Source of the DNA: Muscardinus avellanarius
Lineage: Eukaryota; Chordata; Mammalia; Rodentia; Gliridae
Reading direction: 5' to 3'
Assembly: GCA_963383645.1 (NCBI GenBank)
Contig: OY726571.1
Location: forward strand, 17,177,376-17,241,375
DNA length: 64,000 nt
In this document: piece by piece, positions 9,500-21,130 of the stretch
Layout: each line of letters begins with the position of its first letter
How positions within the stretch are numbered: the first letter of the stretch is position 1
Position numbers and translations under genes: made by a program
The notes under the pieces: generated by a model
Told to the model about the DNA's origin: nothing
Database searches by the model: none
Seen by the model: only the letters and a program-made list of their open reading frames with translations

Positions 9500-9689
9500 G
9501 CTGGGCGTGGTGGTGCACACTTGTAATCTCTGCACTTAGGAGGCGGAGACAGGAGGATCGAGCAGGTTCGAAGCCAGCCGTGCTGGCTTAAGAGACCCTG
9601 TTTCCAAATAAAAATATATATAAAAAAATAGGTCTGGGAGTGTAGCCCAGAGGTAGAAGGGCTTCCAGGAACCCCAGTACCACCAAAAA
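9500..9689 (+). mobile_element. Young SINE, GGTCTGGGAGTGTAGC subfamily
   Basis: Perfect 16-bp target duplications AGAAATATGTTAAACT at 9484-9499 and 9690-9705. It contains the diagnostic CCAAATAAAAATATATA linker, GGTCTGGGAGTGTAGCCC and GGCTTCCAGGAACCCCAG. Confidence 0.95.
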
Positions 9690-9790
9690 AGAAATATGTT
9701 AAACTAAAGAATCTCAGGCCTTACTCCCCAAACATTTTACACCACAGTCTGAATTTTTATGAGCTTCCCCTTGTGATTTACATGCATATT

Positions 9791-9890
9791 AACTTTTTTT
9801 TTTTTATACTGGGGATGGAACCCAGAGACATTCTACCTCCAAGCTAAACCCCTAGCCTGATTTTATTTCTTATTTAGAAACAGGACTAGA
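9791..9890 (-). mobile_element. 5'-truncated SINE
   Basis: T11 run, ATACTGGGGATGGAACCCAG, CTACCTCCAAGCTAAACCCC and linker TTATTTAGAAACAGGA only. The 7SL-like head is absent. Confidence 0.75.
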
Positions 9891-10039
9891 ATAGTGCTTG
9901 AAAGTAAAGTAAATAAAGACCTTCTATAAAAGAATAGCTGAAGTGTTGAACCACTGGGATTAATTTGAACAGAACTGTCCTTTGATACCTTTAACTTAGA
10001 AGTCCTACAAAGACCTAGTAAGTATAAATACGTACATAG

Positions 10040-10190
10040 CATTTTTATGTGCCCTGCAACGGTGTAAATTTCCTTATTTCTCTGCACAAAGTATTACAGT
10101 AGATAGTTATTATCCCAATTTTACAGTTAAGGAAATTGAGGCTTGGAGGTTTAACGAGTTTTTCAAGGTTATTCATCTGGTAAATGTTTT
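10040..10190 (-). mobile_element. MIR fragment
   Basis: GTTATTATCCCAATTTTACA, AGGAAATTGAGGCTTGGAGG and TCAAGGTTATTCATCTGGTA read as the reverse complement of the MIR 3' half. Mammal-wide and old. Confidence 0.75.
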
Positions 10191-10381
10191 ATATGTTCCC
10201 CTAGAGGAAGCATGAAGAGTCTAGCTGACACAATTACTGGCTAGTCAAGGCTGTCTAATCTCAAAAGTTTGTTATACTGCATATTTAAAACCAAGTTTTC
10301 TAATCAATTTTATCAGCACTTACTTTTTCCCATCCAACTATCTCATGATTCAATTCTTATTTCTAAAATTTTCTGTACTGA

Positions 10382-10588
10382 GCCAGGTATGGTGGTGCAT
10401 GTCTATTATCCCAGCCCTTAGGAGGATGAGACAGGAGGATCATAGGTTCGAGGCCAGCTACAGCATGTTATTAGCAAGACTCTCATCAACCTAGCCAGAT
10501 CCTGTTCAATATAAAAAAAAAAACTTAAAGGGGCTGGAGGTTTATCTTGGAGGCAGAATGCCCCTGGGTTCAATTATTAGTCCCCCAC
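10382..10588 (+). mobile_element. Composite SINE
   Basis: GCCAGGTATGGTGGTGCATG, GAGGATGAGACAGGAGGATC, ACTCTCATCAACCTAGCCAG and tail CCCCTGGGTTCAATTATTAG. Moderately diverged. Confidence 0.85.
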
Positions 10589-10774
10589 CAAATAATGAAT
10601 TGTTTTGTACTCAAGAGGAGAATAAAGGGATATTACTTATTGGCTAACCAAAATTCACCATTTAAGACCAGAGATTGGGAAGAGCAAAGTATGAACAAAA
10701 TAAGTTTTTAGTGCTGAATACAAATACTTCACCCTTCAAAAAATTGACCCACACAAATGTAACAATGTCTTCCC

Positions 10775-10965
10775 AAAAAGACATCCAACTAATGTTGTCT
10801 TACTGAAATCTCTGCAGTGATGGGAATGTTCTACCTATATTGCCCAATCTCATAGCCACTAGGCACCTCAACTACTGACAACTTGACATGTGGCCATGGC
10901 AACTGACAAATGAAATTCTACTGTTATTTAATATTAACTACTTTAAAATCATCTGTCCTTTAGAT
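10775..10965 (+). mobile_element. hAT-Charlie MITE, MER3-like
   Basis: GCAGTGATGGGAATGTTCTA, TTGCCCAATCTCATAGCCAC, GACATGTGGCCATGGCAACT and GACAAATGAAATTCTACTG follow the MER3 consensus as I recall it. The second terminal repeat is not recognisable. Confidence 0.55.
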
Positions 10966-10975
10966 GAGGCCTGAA

Positions 10976-13167
10976 TATCCCAGCCAGTAGGACAGAGTGG
11001 ACAAGTCTATTCAGACCTAAAGGTCTGTGTTGCTGCAGCAGCTACCATGTTGGACAGTGTTATTCCAAACGTTTAACATCCTTTTCAAACACCATCAGGT
11101 ATTTCTGTTAAGGTCAGTGCCCTTCACAGTTTGCTATCAACAGTTCTATGGTCTACAGTTATACTGCCATCCAGTGTAATCATGGCTAGCACTGATCGTC
11201 AAAGTGTCCTGTGTTGGATAATCAACTTTGTGGTCAACCTGTTTTGGGCTTTATTTTTTAAAATGGCCAGTGCATTGGAAACCATTTAGCCAAGACACCA
11301 ATTTGTCTCATAATTGTATCTGGCTAGTTTTCATTTCATTTTCACAAAAGCCATAGAATATATTTCACCTGAGAGAAAGAAAAAAGAGTGACCACAAATG
11401 TCAGAAGGATTGAGGTTTCACAGCTAAAGATTACTCCCACCGGGCAGATTTAATGGGATGGTAGAAGATAAAAATAAGTTGTTTTTAAATTGCATGGCAT
11501 GAGTCCTCCCATATTCAAAGTACCAGTTACACAGCCATAGCCCCCAGACATCCCCAGCCATCTGGGCTGTCAAAACCTGAAAGAGTTCCCACTGCAGTAT
11601 ATGCTTACAGCCAAAACCAAGAGCCCTGCAAAACCTCACTTCAAATATGCTTGTCTGAGAGCAGAAAGTAATTCAAGTGAGGGCACAAACTGCTGCAGAA
11701 CGACGGGCGCCAGGGACGTGGTCATAATGATGTCCTCTCCTTCTTGCTTACAACTTCCACTGTGTATATTAATTTTATTTTCCTTCACTTTGTATTATGC
11801 CTATTATATAGGCGTACTGTCCTATACATTTTACCCCAAACTAGTCCTGCCTGCCTCTCAGCTTCAGTTCTTCGAGCTCCTTGCCTCTCAGTCACGCTCC
11901 AGAGCAGGCACTGCTGTGGCTACTGTGGAGTGAGCAAGGAGGAGAGGGGAGAGTGATGGTGCCCTTCTTGGCATGTCGGTCTTCAGTAGCTCAGGGATGC
12001 AGCTAAAAATGGCGCTCAGAGAGACCTGTAAACTGCCAGAGCCAATCCGTGCTCTGCCGCTATTTCATCAAGCTTTATACTAGCAACTGCTTTTAATTTT
12101 TTTCCAACTCCATCATGCCTGATTTTGCATTCAGGGTTATCTATTTACCCAGTGGCCCTGTTGAATGTTGTCTTTCTATTCCACCTACACATCTGAGAAC
12201 ACTCTGGGCTAATACTGCTTTTAGAATCCCTACTTGCTCTTCAGCATCCTCTAACCCGGGGTTGCAGCTGTGAGCAGGCCGGCCGGCCACTGGGCTCACC
12301 TGTGCTGCAGGAGCGACACAGGAAGAGCCCACAGAGGCACGAGAACCGAGGTTCTTACGGGAACTGCTTCAGCGCAGGGTAGACTCAAAGGTAATGCATT
12401 CGACACATTTCTTACACTCGATTTTTCTTTTCCATTCAGTCTGAAGCTAGCGTTAATACCTCCCCCCTTTTCTAAATTGTAGTTTACGGGCCAATTTTGA
12501 GTATTTCATTTGTTGCCTCTAATTCAGTCTTGGAGATACTAAAATTGATTTTGCTTTTTTTAAGAAAAAAGGTTTTCTTTTTAATAAAGCAAAATCAAAG
12601 TTAAACAAAGGTCAATCAATAGTTGAATAGTTTCATGAAAGAGCCAATTAGAATGTAGCAGCTGTCATCCTTCTCCATTTGAGAAAAACAGTCGTAGAAA
12701 CAGATGTTTTATGGTTTGTTTGTTTGCTGGATCAGAGGAAATTATTTTCATACTGCTTTGTTGAGACTTACTGATGATTGAGATAAAGTTCTTGCAGGAA
12801 ATGCTGTGTTTTCATCTATATTCTAAATTCCAATATGTCAAGGTCATTCCTCATTTAATTCTCTGAATTCAATCATTCTCTGGATGCCAATCAGTGAACT
12901 GTTTACGGTATGTGTCATTGGAAAGGTAATTGATTCAATGATAGAGTGAGGAAGAAGTACTTTGACCTAATTGTCTCTGAAGTCTACTTTTCAAAGACTG
13001 TGTAGTGCTTTGATGAAATTAGAGAGAGCACCTCTGTATTTTCAGGGATCACTGCATTAACTCCTCAGCACTTCTAAATCCTGCCTGCCTGTAAAAAGAG
13101 TGTCCCACCTACCTCTATTCATTTTTCACTTTTGATGTGGGTATGCGAACTAAAAGAATGTCTGCTG
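10976..13167. other. Intergenic, mostly unassigned
   Basis: About 2.2 kb without a repeat or exon that I can name. Open frames of 60-110 codons (11424-11639, 11601-11933, 12141-12332, 12270-12482) overlap on both strands, have no domain features and no matching splice structure. GC content rises locally at 11900-12370 but without a promoter-like motif set. An inverted repeat lies at 12545-12598. Confidence 0.5.
12545..12598. repeat. Imperfect inverted repeat
   Basis: Left arm TTGATTTTGCTTTTTTTAAG pairs with the right arm, whose reverse complement begins TTGATTTTGCTTTATTAAAA. The arms are about 24 bp and separated by only a few bases, so a hairpin is possible. It is very AT-rich; it may be a MITE remnant or chance. 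Confidence 0.6.
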
Positions 13168-13380
13168 AGCCGGGTGTGCTGGCGCACTTTTATAATCCCA
13201 GCATTTGGGAGGCTGAGACAGGAGGATCGCCGTTCAAGGACAGTCTTAGCTAATACTTAGGAACTTTGCAACTCAGTGAGACCTTATATCAAAATAAAGA
13301 ATAAAAAAAATAGGGCCGAAGGTATATCTTGGAGGTAGAATGCCCCTGCATTCCATCCCCAGTACCGCAAAAAAAAAAAG
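13168..13380 (+). mobile_element. Composite SINE, AAAGAATAAAAAA subfamily
   Basis: GAGCCGGGTGTGCTGGCGCA, GGCTGAGACAGGAGGATCGC, GCAACTCAGTGAGACCTTAT, linker AATAAAGAATAAAAAAAAT and tail CCATCCCCAGTACCGC with poly-A. Confidence 0.92.
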
Positions 13381-13543
13381 TTTGCTTATTTGTTTACTTA
13401 TTGAAAACAACATAATTTAACTACATAGCCAGCTTCTTTTAAACTCACAAGGTGATGAATTTAAAACCATACTAGACTATTTCTCAGCAGAGGCTGAGAA
13501 GGATATTAAAGAAAGCCTCATATTGGGCTACAAGGGGAATTGA

Positions 13544-13547
<4 letters not shown>

Positions 13548-13582
<35 letters not shown>

Positions 13583-13672
13583 GGGGATGGAACCTGGAAC
13601 CCTAGGGCGTTCTATCTCTGTGCTGAACCCCCAGCCCTATTTTTTATTCTTTATTTTGAGACAGTGATCTCT
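13548..13672 (-). mobile_element. SINE tail half with (GT)n
   Basis: A (GT)15-like run (13548-13578) leads into TTATTGGGGATGGAACCTGG, GTGCTGAACCCCCAGCCC and linker TTTTTATTCTTTATTTTGAG. The copy ends there, so it is 5' truncated. Confidence 0.8.
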
Positions 13673-13835
13673 AATTTTTTAAATATATATGCTCCTCATC
13701 AGAAAATTCGTTGAAAGCATGCACCCGTAAAGCATAAAGATTCAGTTACTTGTTAATTATATGAATATACTACATTAATATGTTAAATGAGTAAAATTTA
13801 CAACAAAAATAAAAATGAGAACATGATGAGTTTTA

Positions 13836-14047
13836 TTTTATTTTATTTTTTTGTGGTTCTGCAGGTAGAACCCAAGGGCATTCTACCTCCGAGCTACACT
13901 CTCAGCCCTATTTTTTTATTCTTTATTTTGAAACAGGGTCTCACTGAGTTGCAAAGGGTAAGTAGCTGAGGCTGTCCTAGGACTGCGATCCTCCTGTCTC
14001 AACCTCCCAAATGCTGGGATTACAAGCCTGTGCCACCATGCCTAGCT
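13836..14047 (-). mobile_element. Composite SINE with imperfect target repeat
   Basis: CATGATGAGTTTTA upstream and CATGATGAATTTTA downstream flank the element. Inside are GCAGGTAGAACCCAAGGGC, GAGTTGCAAAGGGTAAGTAG and CTGTGCCACCATGCCTAGC. One mismatch in the flanks suggests intermediate age. Confidence 0.88.
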
Positions 14048-14110
14048 TCCCATGATGAATTTTAGAGGAAACTTTAGGTGAGATAAAATATACTATTAAG
14101 ATAACTTAAA

Positions 14111-14305
14111 GCTGAGTGTAGTCGTGCATGCTTGTAATCCCAGTACTTGGGAGGCTGAGATAGGAGGAATAGAAGGTTCACAGCCAGCCTCAGCTCCTTA
14201 ATTTAGTAAGACTATGTTTCAAAAATAAAGTATAAGAAACAAAAGAGCTGGGGGGTGTAGCTAAGAGGGAGAAGTCCCCTGGGTTCAGTTAAAAAAAAAT
14301 CAAAT
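14111..14305 (+). mobile_element. Composite SINE
   Basis: GCTGAGTGTAGTCGTGCATG, TAATCCCAGTACTTGGGAGG, GAGCTGGGGGGTGTAGCTAA and GTCCCCTGGGTTCAGTT then poly-A. The final CCCCAGTACC is missing. Confidence 0.85.
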
Positions 14306-14914
14306 TTTAAAGCAATGCAAAAATGTTAGTTAATGATAACAAAAATTTTGCTCTTATTAAATACACATCAGGAATTTTTAATTTTTGAAAAAATTAATCA
14401 TTTTGATAGGCATTTTTCAAATATAGTCCAAGATAAATGATTATTTTCAAGGCAATACTAAAATTTCCAAATACTTCTAAGTAATTCCAGGTCCTTGTGC
14501 TCAAAATGATTGCTAATGAACTCTGTTCTGAAGTATAGTGCACAGTTATATATATATTGTAAGATTTCTTTAGGTAGAAGTTTATTGTCTAATTTTTATA
14601 TAATAAAATTGTCTATATCATGTACAGATGATGTTTTGAAATGTGTATACATTGGGAAATAGCTAAACTGAGTAGTTAACATAAAATGTCAATTTTACTA
14701 ATTTAATGAGGGCAATGCTACTGAATTGTTTATTACTTCAAAATGTTGTGTTAATACTAAATGATACAGTAAATTAGAGGTAAGGCTCATAAACTTCATA
14801 TGAAGGTTTTTCTTTATCTTTTCTGTTTTCGGAAAGTTTTAATAGAAAAGCAGAGCAAATACTAGTACAAAGTCGTCTGTACTCTATCCATTTGAAAAAG
14901 CATCAGCTCATAGA
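14306..14914 (+). other. AT-rich DNA with a short L1 3' UTR-like patch
   Basis: Around 14600-14672, GTACAGATGATGTTTTGAAA and TGTATACATTGGGAAATAGC resemble an old L1 3' UTR. The rest is AT-rich and unassigned. Confidence 0.45.
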
Positions 14915-14928
14915 CACCTTGCTTTTTC

Positions 14929-15114
14929 TTTTTTTTTTTTTTGGTGGTACTGGGGTTCCTGGAAGCCCTCCTTCCTCCGGGCTACACTCCCAGACCTATT
15001 TTATATTTTCGAAACAGGGTCTCTTACGCCAGCACTGCTGGCTTCGAACCTGCGCGATCCTCCTGTCTCCGCCTCCCAAGCGCGGGGATTACAAGCGTGC
15101 GCCACCACGCCCGG
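14929..15114 (-). mobile_element. Young SINE with 14-bp target duplication
   Basis: CACCTTGCTTTTTC occurs at 14915-14928 and 15115-15128. Subfamily marks on the minus strand: GGTACTGGGGTTCCTGGAAG, CGGGCTACACTCCCAGACC, CACTGCTGGCTTCGAACC, GCGTGCGCCACCACGCCCGG. Several intact CpGs remain, which supports a recent insertion. Confidence 0.95.
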
Positions 15115-15204
15115 CACCTTGCTTTTTCAATATCTTCAATTTCCTCTTACACTAACCCTGGATTACTTCAAGACAAATTCCAGATGTCATGTAATTTTTT
15201 ATCT

Positions 15205-16304
15205 GTACATTTGTGTGTGCCAGAGGGGGAATTGGAGTTTGAACCCAGGGGAATTCTACCCTCAAGCTATGTCTCTTGCTCTATTTTATCTTTGTTTTTT
15301 TCATTTTATTGGTACACTACAGTCTCACATCATAATGTGGGTGATATTGGTAGTGGCATACATTCACACAGTACTTGGTGCCCCTCCGCTTCCCTTCCCC
15401 TCTCCCAACAATGAGTGTCCAGGTTGACCATGCTACATTCACACTTATACACATATTTGAATGTAGCTTATCCATTAATCATCCTCAGCCTTCTTCCTCT
15501 CCTTCTCTTCCTTTCTGGCTTTGCTGAGCTTTCCCTTCCATTATCAGTCCCTCTAGTATTCCTAATACTCCCTAGTTTGGGCATATTAGAGAAAACATAT
15601 GTTCCTTCTCTTTCTGTGCTTGACTAATCTCACTTAACATAATGTTCTCCAGGTATTTCTATTTTCTTGCAAATGACATGATTTAGTTCTTCTTTATAGC
15701 TGAGTAGAATTCCATTGTGTGTATTTCCCATAATTTTGCAATCCATTCATCTGTTGATGGAGACCTAGGTTGGTCCCATATTTTGGCTATTACGAATTGT
15801 GCTGCTATGAACATGGGTATGCATATGTTACTGTAGTTCTCTGATTTCAACCCCTTTGGAAAGGTACCCAGGAGTGGTATAGCCGGATCATATGGTGGAT
15901 CCATTCCCGGTTTTCTAAGGAGTCTCCACACTGACCTCCATAGTGGCTGAACTAGTTTGTACTCCCACCAGCAGTGTAAGAGTTCCTATTTCCCCACATC
16001 CTCACCAGCATTTGTTGTTATTTGACTTCTTTATACTTACCACTCTGATTGAGGTTAGATGGAATCTCAGTGTAATTTTGGTTTGTATCTCCTCAAAGGC
16101 TAATGATGTTGAACATTTTTTTCATGTATCTAATTGGCCATTTGTATTGCCACAACGGCACCATCTATTTTATCTTTTAGTTTAAAACAGGATCTCACTA
16201 AGTTATGGAGGGCCTAAATTACTGAGACTGACTGAGAACCTACAACCCTCCTGTTTCAGCCTCTTCAACTACTGGGATTACAAGTGTGTACCACCACACC
16301 TGGC
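15205..16304 (-). mobile_element. SINE interrupted by an L1
   Basis: The ID-like tail (GGAGTTTGAACCCAGGGG, TCAAGCTATGTCTCTTGC) ends at CTATTTTATCTTT. The linker and 7SL-like head resume at 16165-16304 (AAAACAGGATCTCACTAAG, GTGTACCACCACACCTGGC). The interrupting segment is the L1 at 15294-16164. Confidence 0.9.
15294..16164 (-). mobile_element. 5'-truncated L1 (3' UTR + ORF2 C-terminus)
   Basis: Flanked by target duplications CTATTTTATCTTT (15281-15293; 16165-16177). A T-rich start is the reverse of the poly(A) tail, followed by a rodent L1 3' UTR and an open ORF2 C-terminal stretch (15683-15931, minus). That frame contains NYSNICIPMFIAAQFVIAK and PSTDEWIAKLWEIHTMEFYS, typical of the ORF2p C-terminal region. 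It lacks the endonuclease and reverse transcriptase, so it is a dead copy. Confidence 0.92.
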
Positions 16305-16329
16305 AGCCCTTCTTATTTATTTATTTTGT

Positions 16330-16460
16330 TGTTGTTGTTTTGTTCTGAAACAGGGTCTCCCTAGGTTGCTAAGAGTCTCACTATTTGCTGAAGCTGGTCT
16401 GGAACCTGTGATCTTACTGTCTCAGCCTCCCAAGTACAGGTTGCTCCACCACACCTAACT
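16330..16460 (-). mobile_element. SINE head half
   Basis: CTGAAACAGGGTCTCCCTAG, GCTGAAGCTGGTCTGGAACC and GCTCCACCACACCTAAC remain. The ID-like tail is lost and replaced by a TTG-repeat. Confidence 0.75.
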
Positions 16461-17279
16461 TACATATTTCTTAAAGATAAGTACTTTTTAAAAATAAACT
16501 ACACAAAAAATTTAAAAAATAAAATAAACTACACAAATATTGACTCAGAAAAAAATTAACAAAAATTCCTTGATATTGCCAAATATCCAGGTACTATTTG
16601 CATTTCATTATATTTAAGATTATTTCGATACTTGATTTTCAAGCCTGCTAGCCAAAAAGGAGACACCACAAAAGCATGATGTTAGACAATACCCATTATA
16701 CTTTTTAAAATAAGTCAAATTGTGAGTAGTAGTGAATGTGAAGGCTTCTTGATAATTTTGAACTTTTCTGCCCAACCTGTTCCAATTAGACTGCCATTGT
16801 TTTCCTTTTAAAACGCAGACAACAAAAGAGCTCTCCCTTGGACACAGGTATGCTTAGCTCAGCTCTCTGGGTGCTGTTTTCTTGCTAACTTTATTAGTAT
16901 CACAATCAAACCCAGGTGAGGATTTTATCTTTGCAGTACTCTTTCTTTGGCACTTGTGTATAAAGTGAGGGATATTTTAACTAATTCCAGATTATATGCG
17001 CCATAGATCCACTAAGTCTCATCAAAACATTAGTGTTGCAGCAATATATTTCCGTGTCATGTGTGCTAGGGAGCCATCGTTCTTCCCCCAGAATACCTCC
17101 CATACAGAGAACCCATGACTAACCTAAATAGAGAAGGAGGATTACAGGGGCTGTTAAAATAGTTTACACTAGCAAGGTTCCCCTAATTCTTCTAATGTAA
17201 AAGTAAACATAGATGGAAGTTGTAAACTGTCTTCCTTCCTCAGCAGATTGTTACAAGTAGCCCCTTTGGATGAACAAGC
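16461..17279. other. Intergenic, no recognised feature
   Basis: A local direct repeat of AAAATAAACTACACAAA lies near 16491-16537. No gene, RNA or named repeat recognised; a conserved noncoding element cannot be excluded. Confidence 0.45.
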
Positions 17280-17900
17280 CCTAAGTGTTGTGTTCTCTGA
17301 ACATTCTGGGTATATTCTTTGTTCTCTGTTGGTACTTCTGGAAAGCTTTTATAGCTAATTATTATTTCAACTATTTCTTTTGCTCCATTCTCTCTTTCTC
17401 TCCATCTGGCATGCCAGTCACACACATGTTATACCTTACAAAACTGTCCAGCGATGTTCTACTCTGTTTTTATCTTCTTGTTTGTTCTCTCTCCTCTGCC
17501 TTTCATTCTGGGAAGTTTCTACAAATCTCTCTTCCAGGTCATGGATGTTTTCATGTCCAGTCTACTGGTGAGCCCATAAAAGGCATTCTTCATTTCTGTT
17601 ACATTTTTTAAATTATTATTACTTCTAGCACATCTTTGCTCCTTTTTAAAAAAGATTCTATATTTCTTACATTATTCATATGTTCTTGTACATTATCTAT
17701 TTTTATTGGAGATTCAATGTATTAGTCACAGTATTTTAAATTCCCTATCTCCTAATTTCAGTATCTGTGTCATATCTAAATCTAGTTCCAATGATTGTTT
17801 TATCTCTTCCGACTGGTTTTTCCTTACCTTTTAGCATACCTTGTAGTTTTTTTATGAATTGAAATTGACACATGATGAATTAAGTAATATGACCAGTAAA
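17280..17900 (-). mobile_element. Ancient L1 5' region fragment (ORF1 side)
   Basis: Phrases such as TCATGGATGTTTTCATGTCC, CCTAATTTCAGTATCTGTGT and ATGAATTGAAATTGACAC are typical of antisense ORF1/5' UTR sequence of old mammalian L1/HAL1 elements. Three minus-strand frames are broken many times. Confidence 0.5.
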
Positions 17901-18469
17901 CAACTTTTCATTGTCAAGTGTTATGTTAATCTGGCTAGGAGTTTGGCTATGTTGAATACCTTCTATAGCCATAAGTGTCAGAGACTTCAAATTCCTCTAA
18001 TGTCCTCCTTTTCATCTTCCTGTGGGCTTTGGGTTTTGAGAAATACTATTCCCTAGTGAGAGAATTTGTCTCGTAGCTCTTTAAACAGTAAATACTTTGT
18101 TCATATGGCAGTCTCCCGGTATCGGGTAAGTGCAGCAGGGGAACCATTATATGATATTTTATAAATAAATCTCAATCTTTTGTCTGACATGTATTTGAAG
18201 AATGTTACCCTCTAAACTGTTTCTCCCTTTCCACACATGCCTTATGTGAGGCAGAAAGGTTAAAAGGGACTAAAGTGAAATGACCTTTCCCTGGTTGGTA
18301 TAGGCTCTGCTAAAATTATTTGTTCTGTAAAGAAGGTATTTGTTATAGAGAGGGCTTTGGGCATTTTTTCACAGTTATTAGTCTACCCTTCCTACTGTCC
18401 AAGTCACAAGAGGATCTTCTCAATTCTTCATCATAAAAGCCAGTTTTGGAAAAACTCTAAGGCTTATTA

Positions 18470-19400
18470 TCTCTTCAAAATATTTCTTCTGTCCCATGGC
18501 CTCTCTCCTCTCTTTTTAGGACTCTAATTTTATATGTGATAGGCAATTTTACTCTGCCATGTATATCTCTCTCTTGCTCTCTTCTATATATTTTTCATCT
18601 CTTTTGCCTCTCATAATTCAGTCTGAACATTTTCTTCTGACCTACACTTCAATTTATTTATTCTCTTTTCAGGTGTGTCTAACTTGTTGTTAGCCCTATC
18701 CATTGAGTTCTTTAACTTTGTTATTGTGTTTTTTCCATGCAAATTTTTCTTTTGATTCTTCTTTGTAATTTACAGTTTTCTGCCACAATGACAATACTGT
18801 CCTTTAACATCTTGAACATGTTAATCATAGTTATTTCCAAATTTATGTCAAATAGTTATGTTATCTGAATATCCTGGTTATTTTTCTCTCAGAGTTTGGT
18901 TAAGAATTGTCTTCTAGTCTGCCTGGTGATTTTCCCTTTAATGTCAGAAATTATACATGGAGATTTATAGATAGCTTGAATCTCTAGATGATGTTACTTT
19001 CCTACAGAAAAAAATGTATGTTTGCTTCATTTACTAAAGCACTAGGAATCCCATATCACCTCAATCTAATCAGCAATTCAGTTTATTCTAATTTGAGCCT
19101 TATTTCTGATTTAACTTTATTCTTAGAGTAGGGATGTTCAGGTTCCTAACATAAAGCTTGCAGTATTTTCTCCAGTTTCTACTTGTCACTGGAACTTCAT
19201 GACTCCACAGAGTCTCCACTTTACTTTGCAGCCTCGGTAGTCTCTTTGTAATTTGCAGATCCTGGGTTCGCCTCTCAGAACTTCATTCGCTCTGAGATCT
19301 TGGTCTCACATATCTGCCATTTGGCAGCTTTCTCACAGCTTCAAATAGATTTTATTTTTGTCCAGAACTTCTAGTTCTAAGTTAGGATTAGATTTACTGA
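18470..19400 (-). mobile_element. Second ancient L1 5' fragment
   Basis: Same type and orientation as the fragment at 17280-17900. CCATTGAGTTCTTTAACTTT, CATCTTGAACATGTTAATCA and CTGAATATCCTGGTTATTTT follow the antisense ORF1 pattern, and the 5' UTR-like part reaches about 19400. Subfamily not determined. Confidence 0.45.
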
Positions 19401-19879
19401 AAATCCCCCCCCCCTTTTTTTTCCAATAGAGCCACAGGGAATTCTAACATTTGTTTAGTCTCTGTATCTTAGTGATCAGAATCTTCAGTCCCACAGCAAT
19501 TAAAGAAGCAGATAAGGTCTGAGCCAGAAAAGGAAGACAGAATATTAGACACCCAAATCATCTAGTTTTTATAATATTCCTTAAATTTTCACCAGAAATC
19601 CCTAGTTGGTGTCATATGCTTAAAATTTCTTTTTGTAATTTTCCTTGCAAACACCAGTTCTGGCTAAGGCAACAAAATTTTATGGTATGTAACAATTGCA
19701 GAGTAGCCTGTGAAGTTGCATGTGGCTCTCTGTGGTTAAGCAAACTCCATAGGTAACAGTTTACTCATTAAGATGCTACAGCTAGATCCATCAATCTTAT
19801 AATTCTACAGACTTATTTTTACATATTTGAGGGAGTCATCCCAGAGAAAATGAGAAAACTTTCCAAAGTTGCGTTAAAT
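19401..19879. other. Intergenic, no recognised feature
   Basis: C9/T8 mononucleotide runs near 19407-19424 mark the left part. Nothing else identified. Confidence 0.45.
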
Positions 19880-20010
19880 AGATTCCAAATTCCTAAGAAG
19901 ATGTTTCTCCTTCTTACCTAATGCCTTCTATGCTCTCTGTACCATGTAGATGCTCAGGAAATATCTAGATTGTATGCGTGAGTGAATGAGTCAATGAACA
20001 CAAAAGCCAT
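19880..20010 (+). mobile_element. L2 or MIR 3' end fragment
   Basis: ACCATGTAGATGCTCAGGAA, ATATCTAGATTGTATGCGTG and AGTGAATGAGTCAATGAA mirror the L2 3' end (…GCTCAATAAATATTT…GAATGAATGAA). Confidence 0.5.
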
Positions 20011-20203
20011 TCTCCAGATTTTCAATGTTCTTCTGAAAATGTGAAAGCTTAAAATGAGTGCAGTATTCCATCTGTGCCCTTATACGAATCAAGTCGAGCA
20101 AAGAAATCACATCTGAAATTTTGGGAAATTTTTAATTGGAGGAAAATATTTAAAAGAACAGAATGCAAATAGTAAAGTAATTAGGTTTTTAAAAAGAACT
20201 ACA

Positions 20204-20300
20204 GGGCTGGTGATATAGCTCAGTGGCAGATTTTTCTAGCATGCTCAAGGCTCTGGGTTCAATTCCATTATTGCAAAAAACACAACACCAAAACAAATAT
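20204..20300 (+). mobile_element. Stand-alone ID element
   Basis: GGGCTGGTGATATAGCTCAG, TGGCAGATTTTTCTAGCATG and GCTCTGGGTTCAATTCC are a classic tRNA-derived ID SINE with A/B boxes and an A-rich tail. Unlike the other SINEs it has no 7SL-like half. Not a functional tRNA gene. Confidence 0.85.
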
Positions 20301-20569
20301 AAAAGAACTAGAGTGTCCGTGCTGTGGGCAGTTATTTGCCCTAAGAAAATAAAATAATTTCTAAGGATTTGTATATCTGAAATCTGTGTGAAATTAAGCA
20401 TACAATATTTTCATAAGAATTTATTTTCTCTAGAATAAAATATTACAGTAGTTATTTTTCTACAGTGTATATGTGGGAAAATGCAAAGATATACTAATAT
20501 GTCAGAATAACAGGAAAAATAAAAATTGCGGAAGCGTATAATAATTTCAAGCTACATCTTTCTTCTGCT

Positions 20570-21130
20570 TTCTTCCCTCATCCCTTCTATGAGGACAGAC
20601 TCACCTTGTTTATCATCGTCATTGTGAGAAATCTTTCTTCCTGGCTAGTTCTTTCTAGCCTTGTGGATCACTAAGCTTAGCATCCATTACCCCAAGGCTC
20701 TGACCTAAACCTCTCTGTCTAAATTCACTCTTTTGTTGAATCTAGGTTCACATTTAAGTTTCATCTAAGTGTAGTTACTTCCAATTCTCTTTCTTCAACT
20801 TTGATTCTACCCCATGAACTCCAGACTTACCTTCAATCACCTACATCACATCTAATCCTGGATGTCTAATAGGGATCTCACTTTATCCAACACACAGACA
20901 TCTGTTCCAAAAGAAAGAAGGAAATGAGATTGTAAGATCACTAAGAATGAGAAAATGAACTTTCTAACTCTAACCTAAGGATTTATAAAGGCCTTTGAAG
21001 AGTTGTGAGTAGGATAAAACATGATCAACAGAAAGTGAGAAGACTGGCCTCAGCAGTGAGATGAAGCTTTCTAAGGAGGATATCATGGGGACATTTTAAT
21101 GGATGCAGAATTGTTACATTTAGATAGAGT
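20570..21130. other. Probable ancient interspersed repeat, unnamed
   Basis: CATGAACTCCAGACTTACCT, CCTGGATGTCTAATAGGGAT (20810-20880) and GGATAAAACATGATCAACAG (21010-21030) match phrases that recur in a mammal-wide repeat I recognise but cannot name. A related tract occurs at 27600-28400. Confidence 0.35.

Noticed and set aside
20204..20280. Possible tRNA gene
   Set aside because: It has A and B box phrases but is a tRNA-derived ID SINE with A-rich tail and no cloverleaf-complete 3' end.
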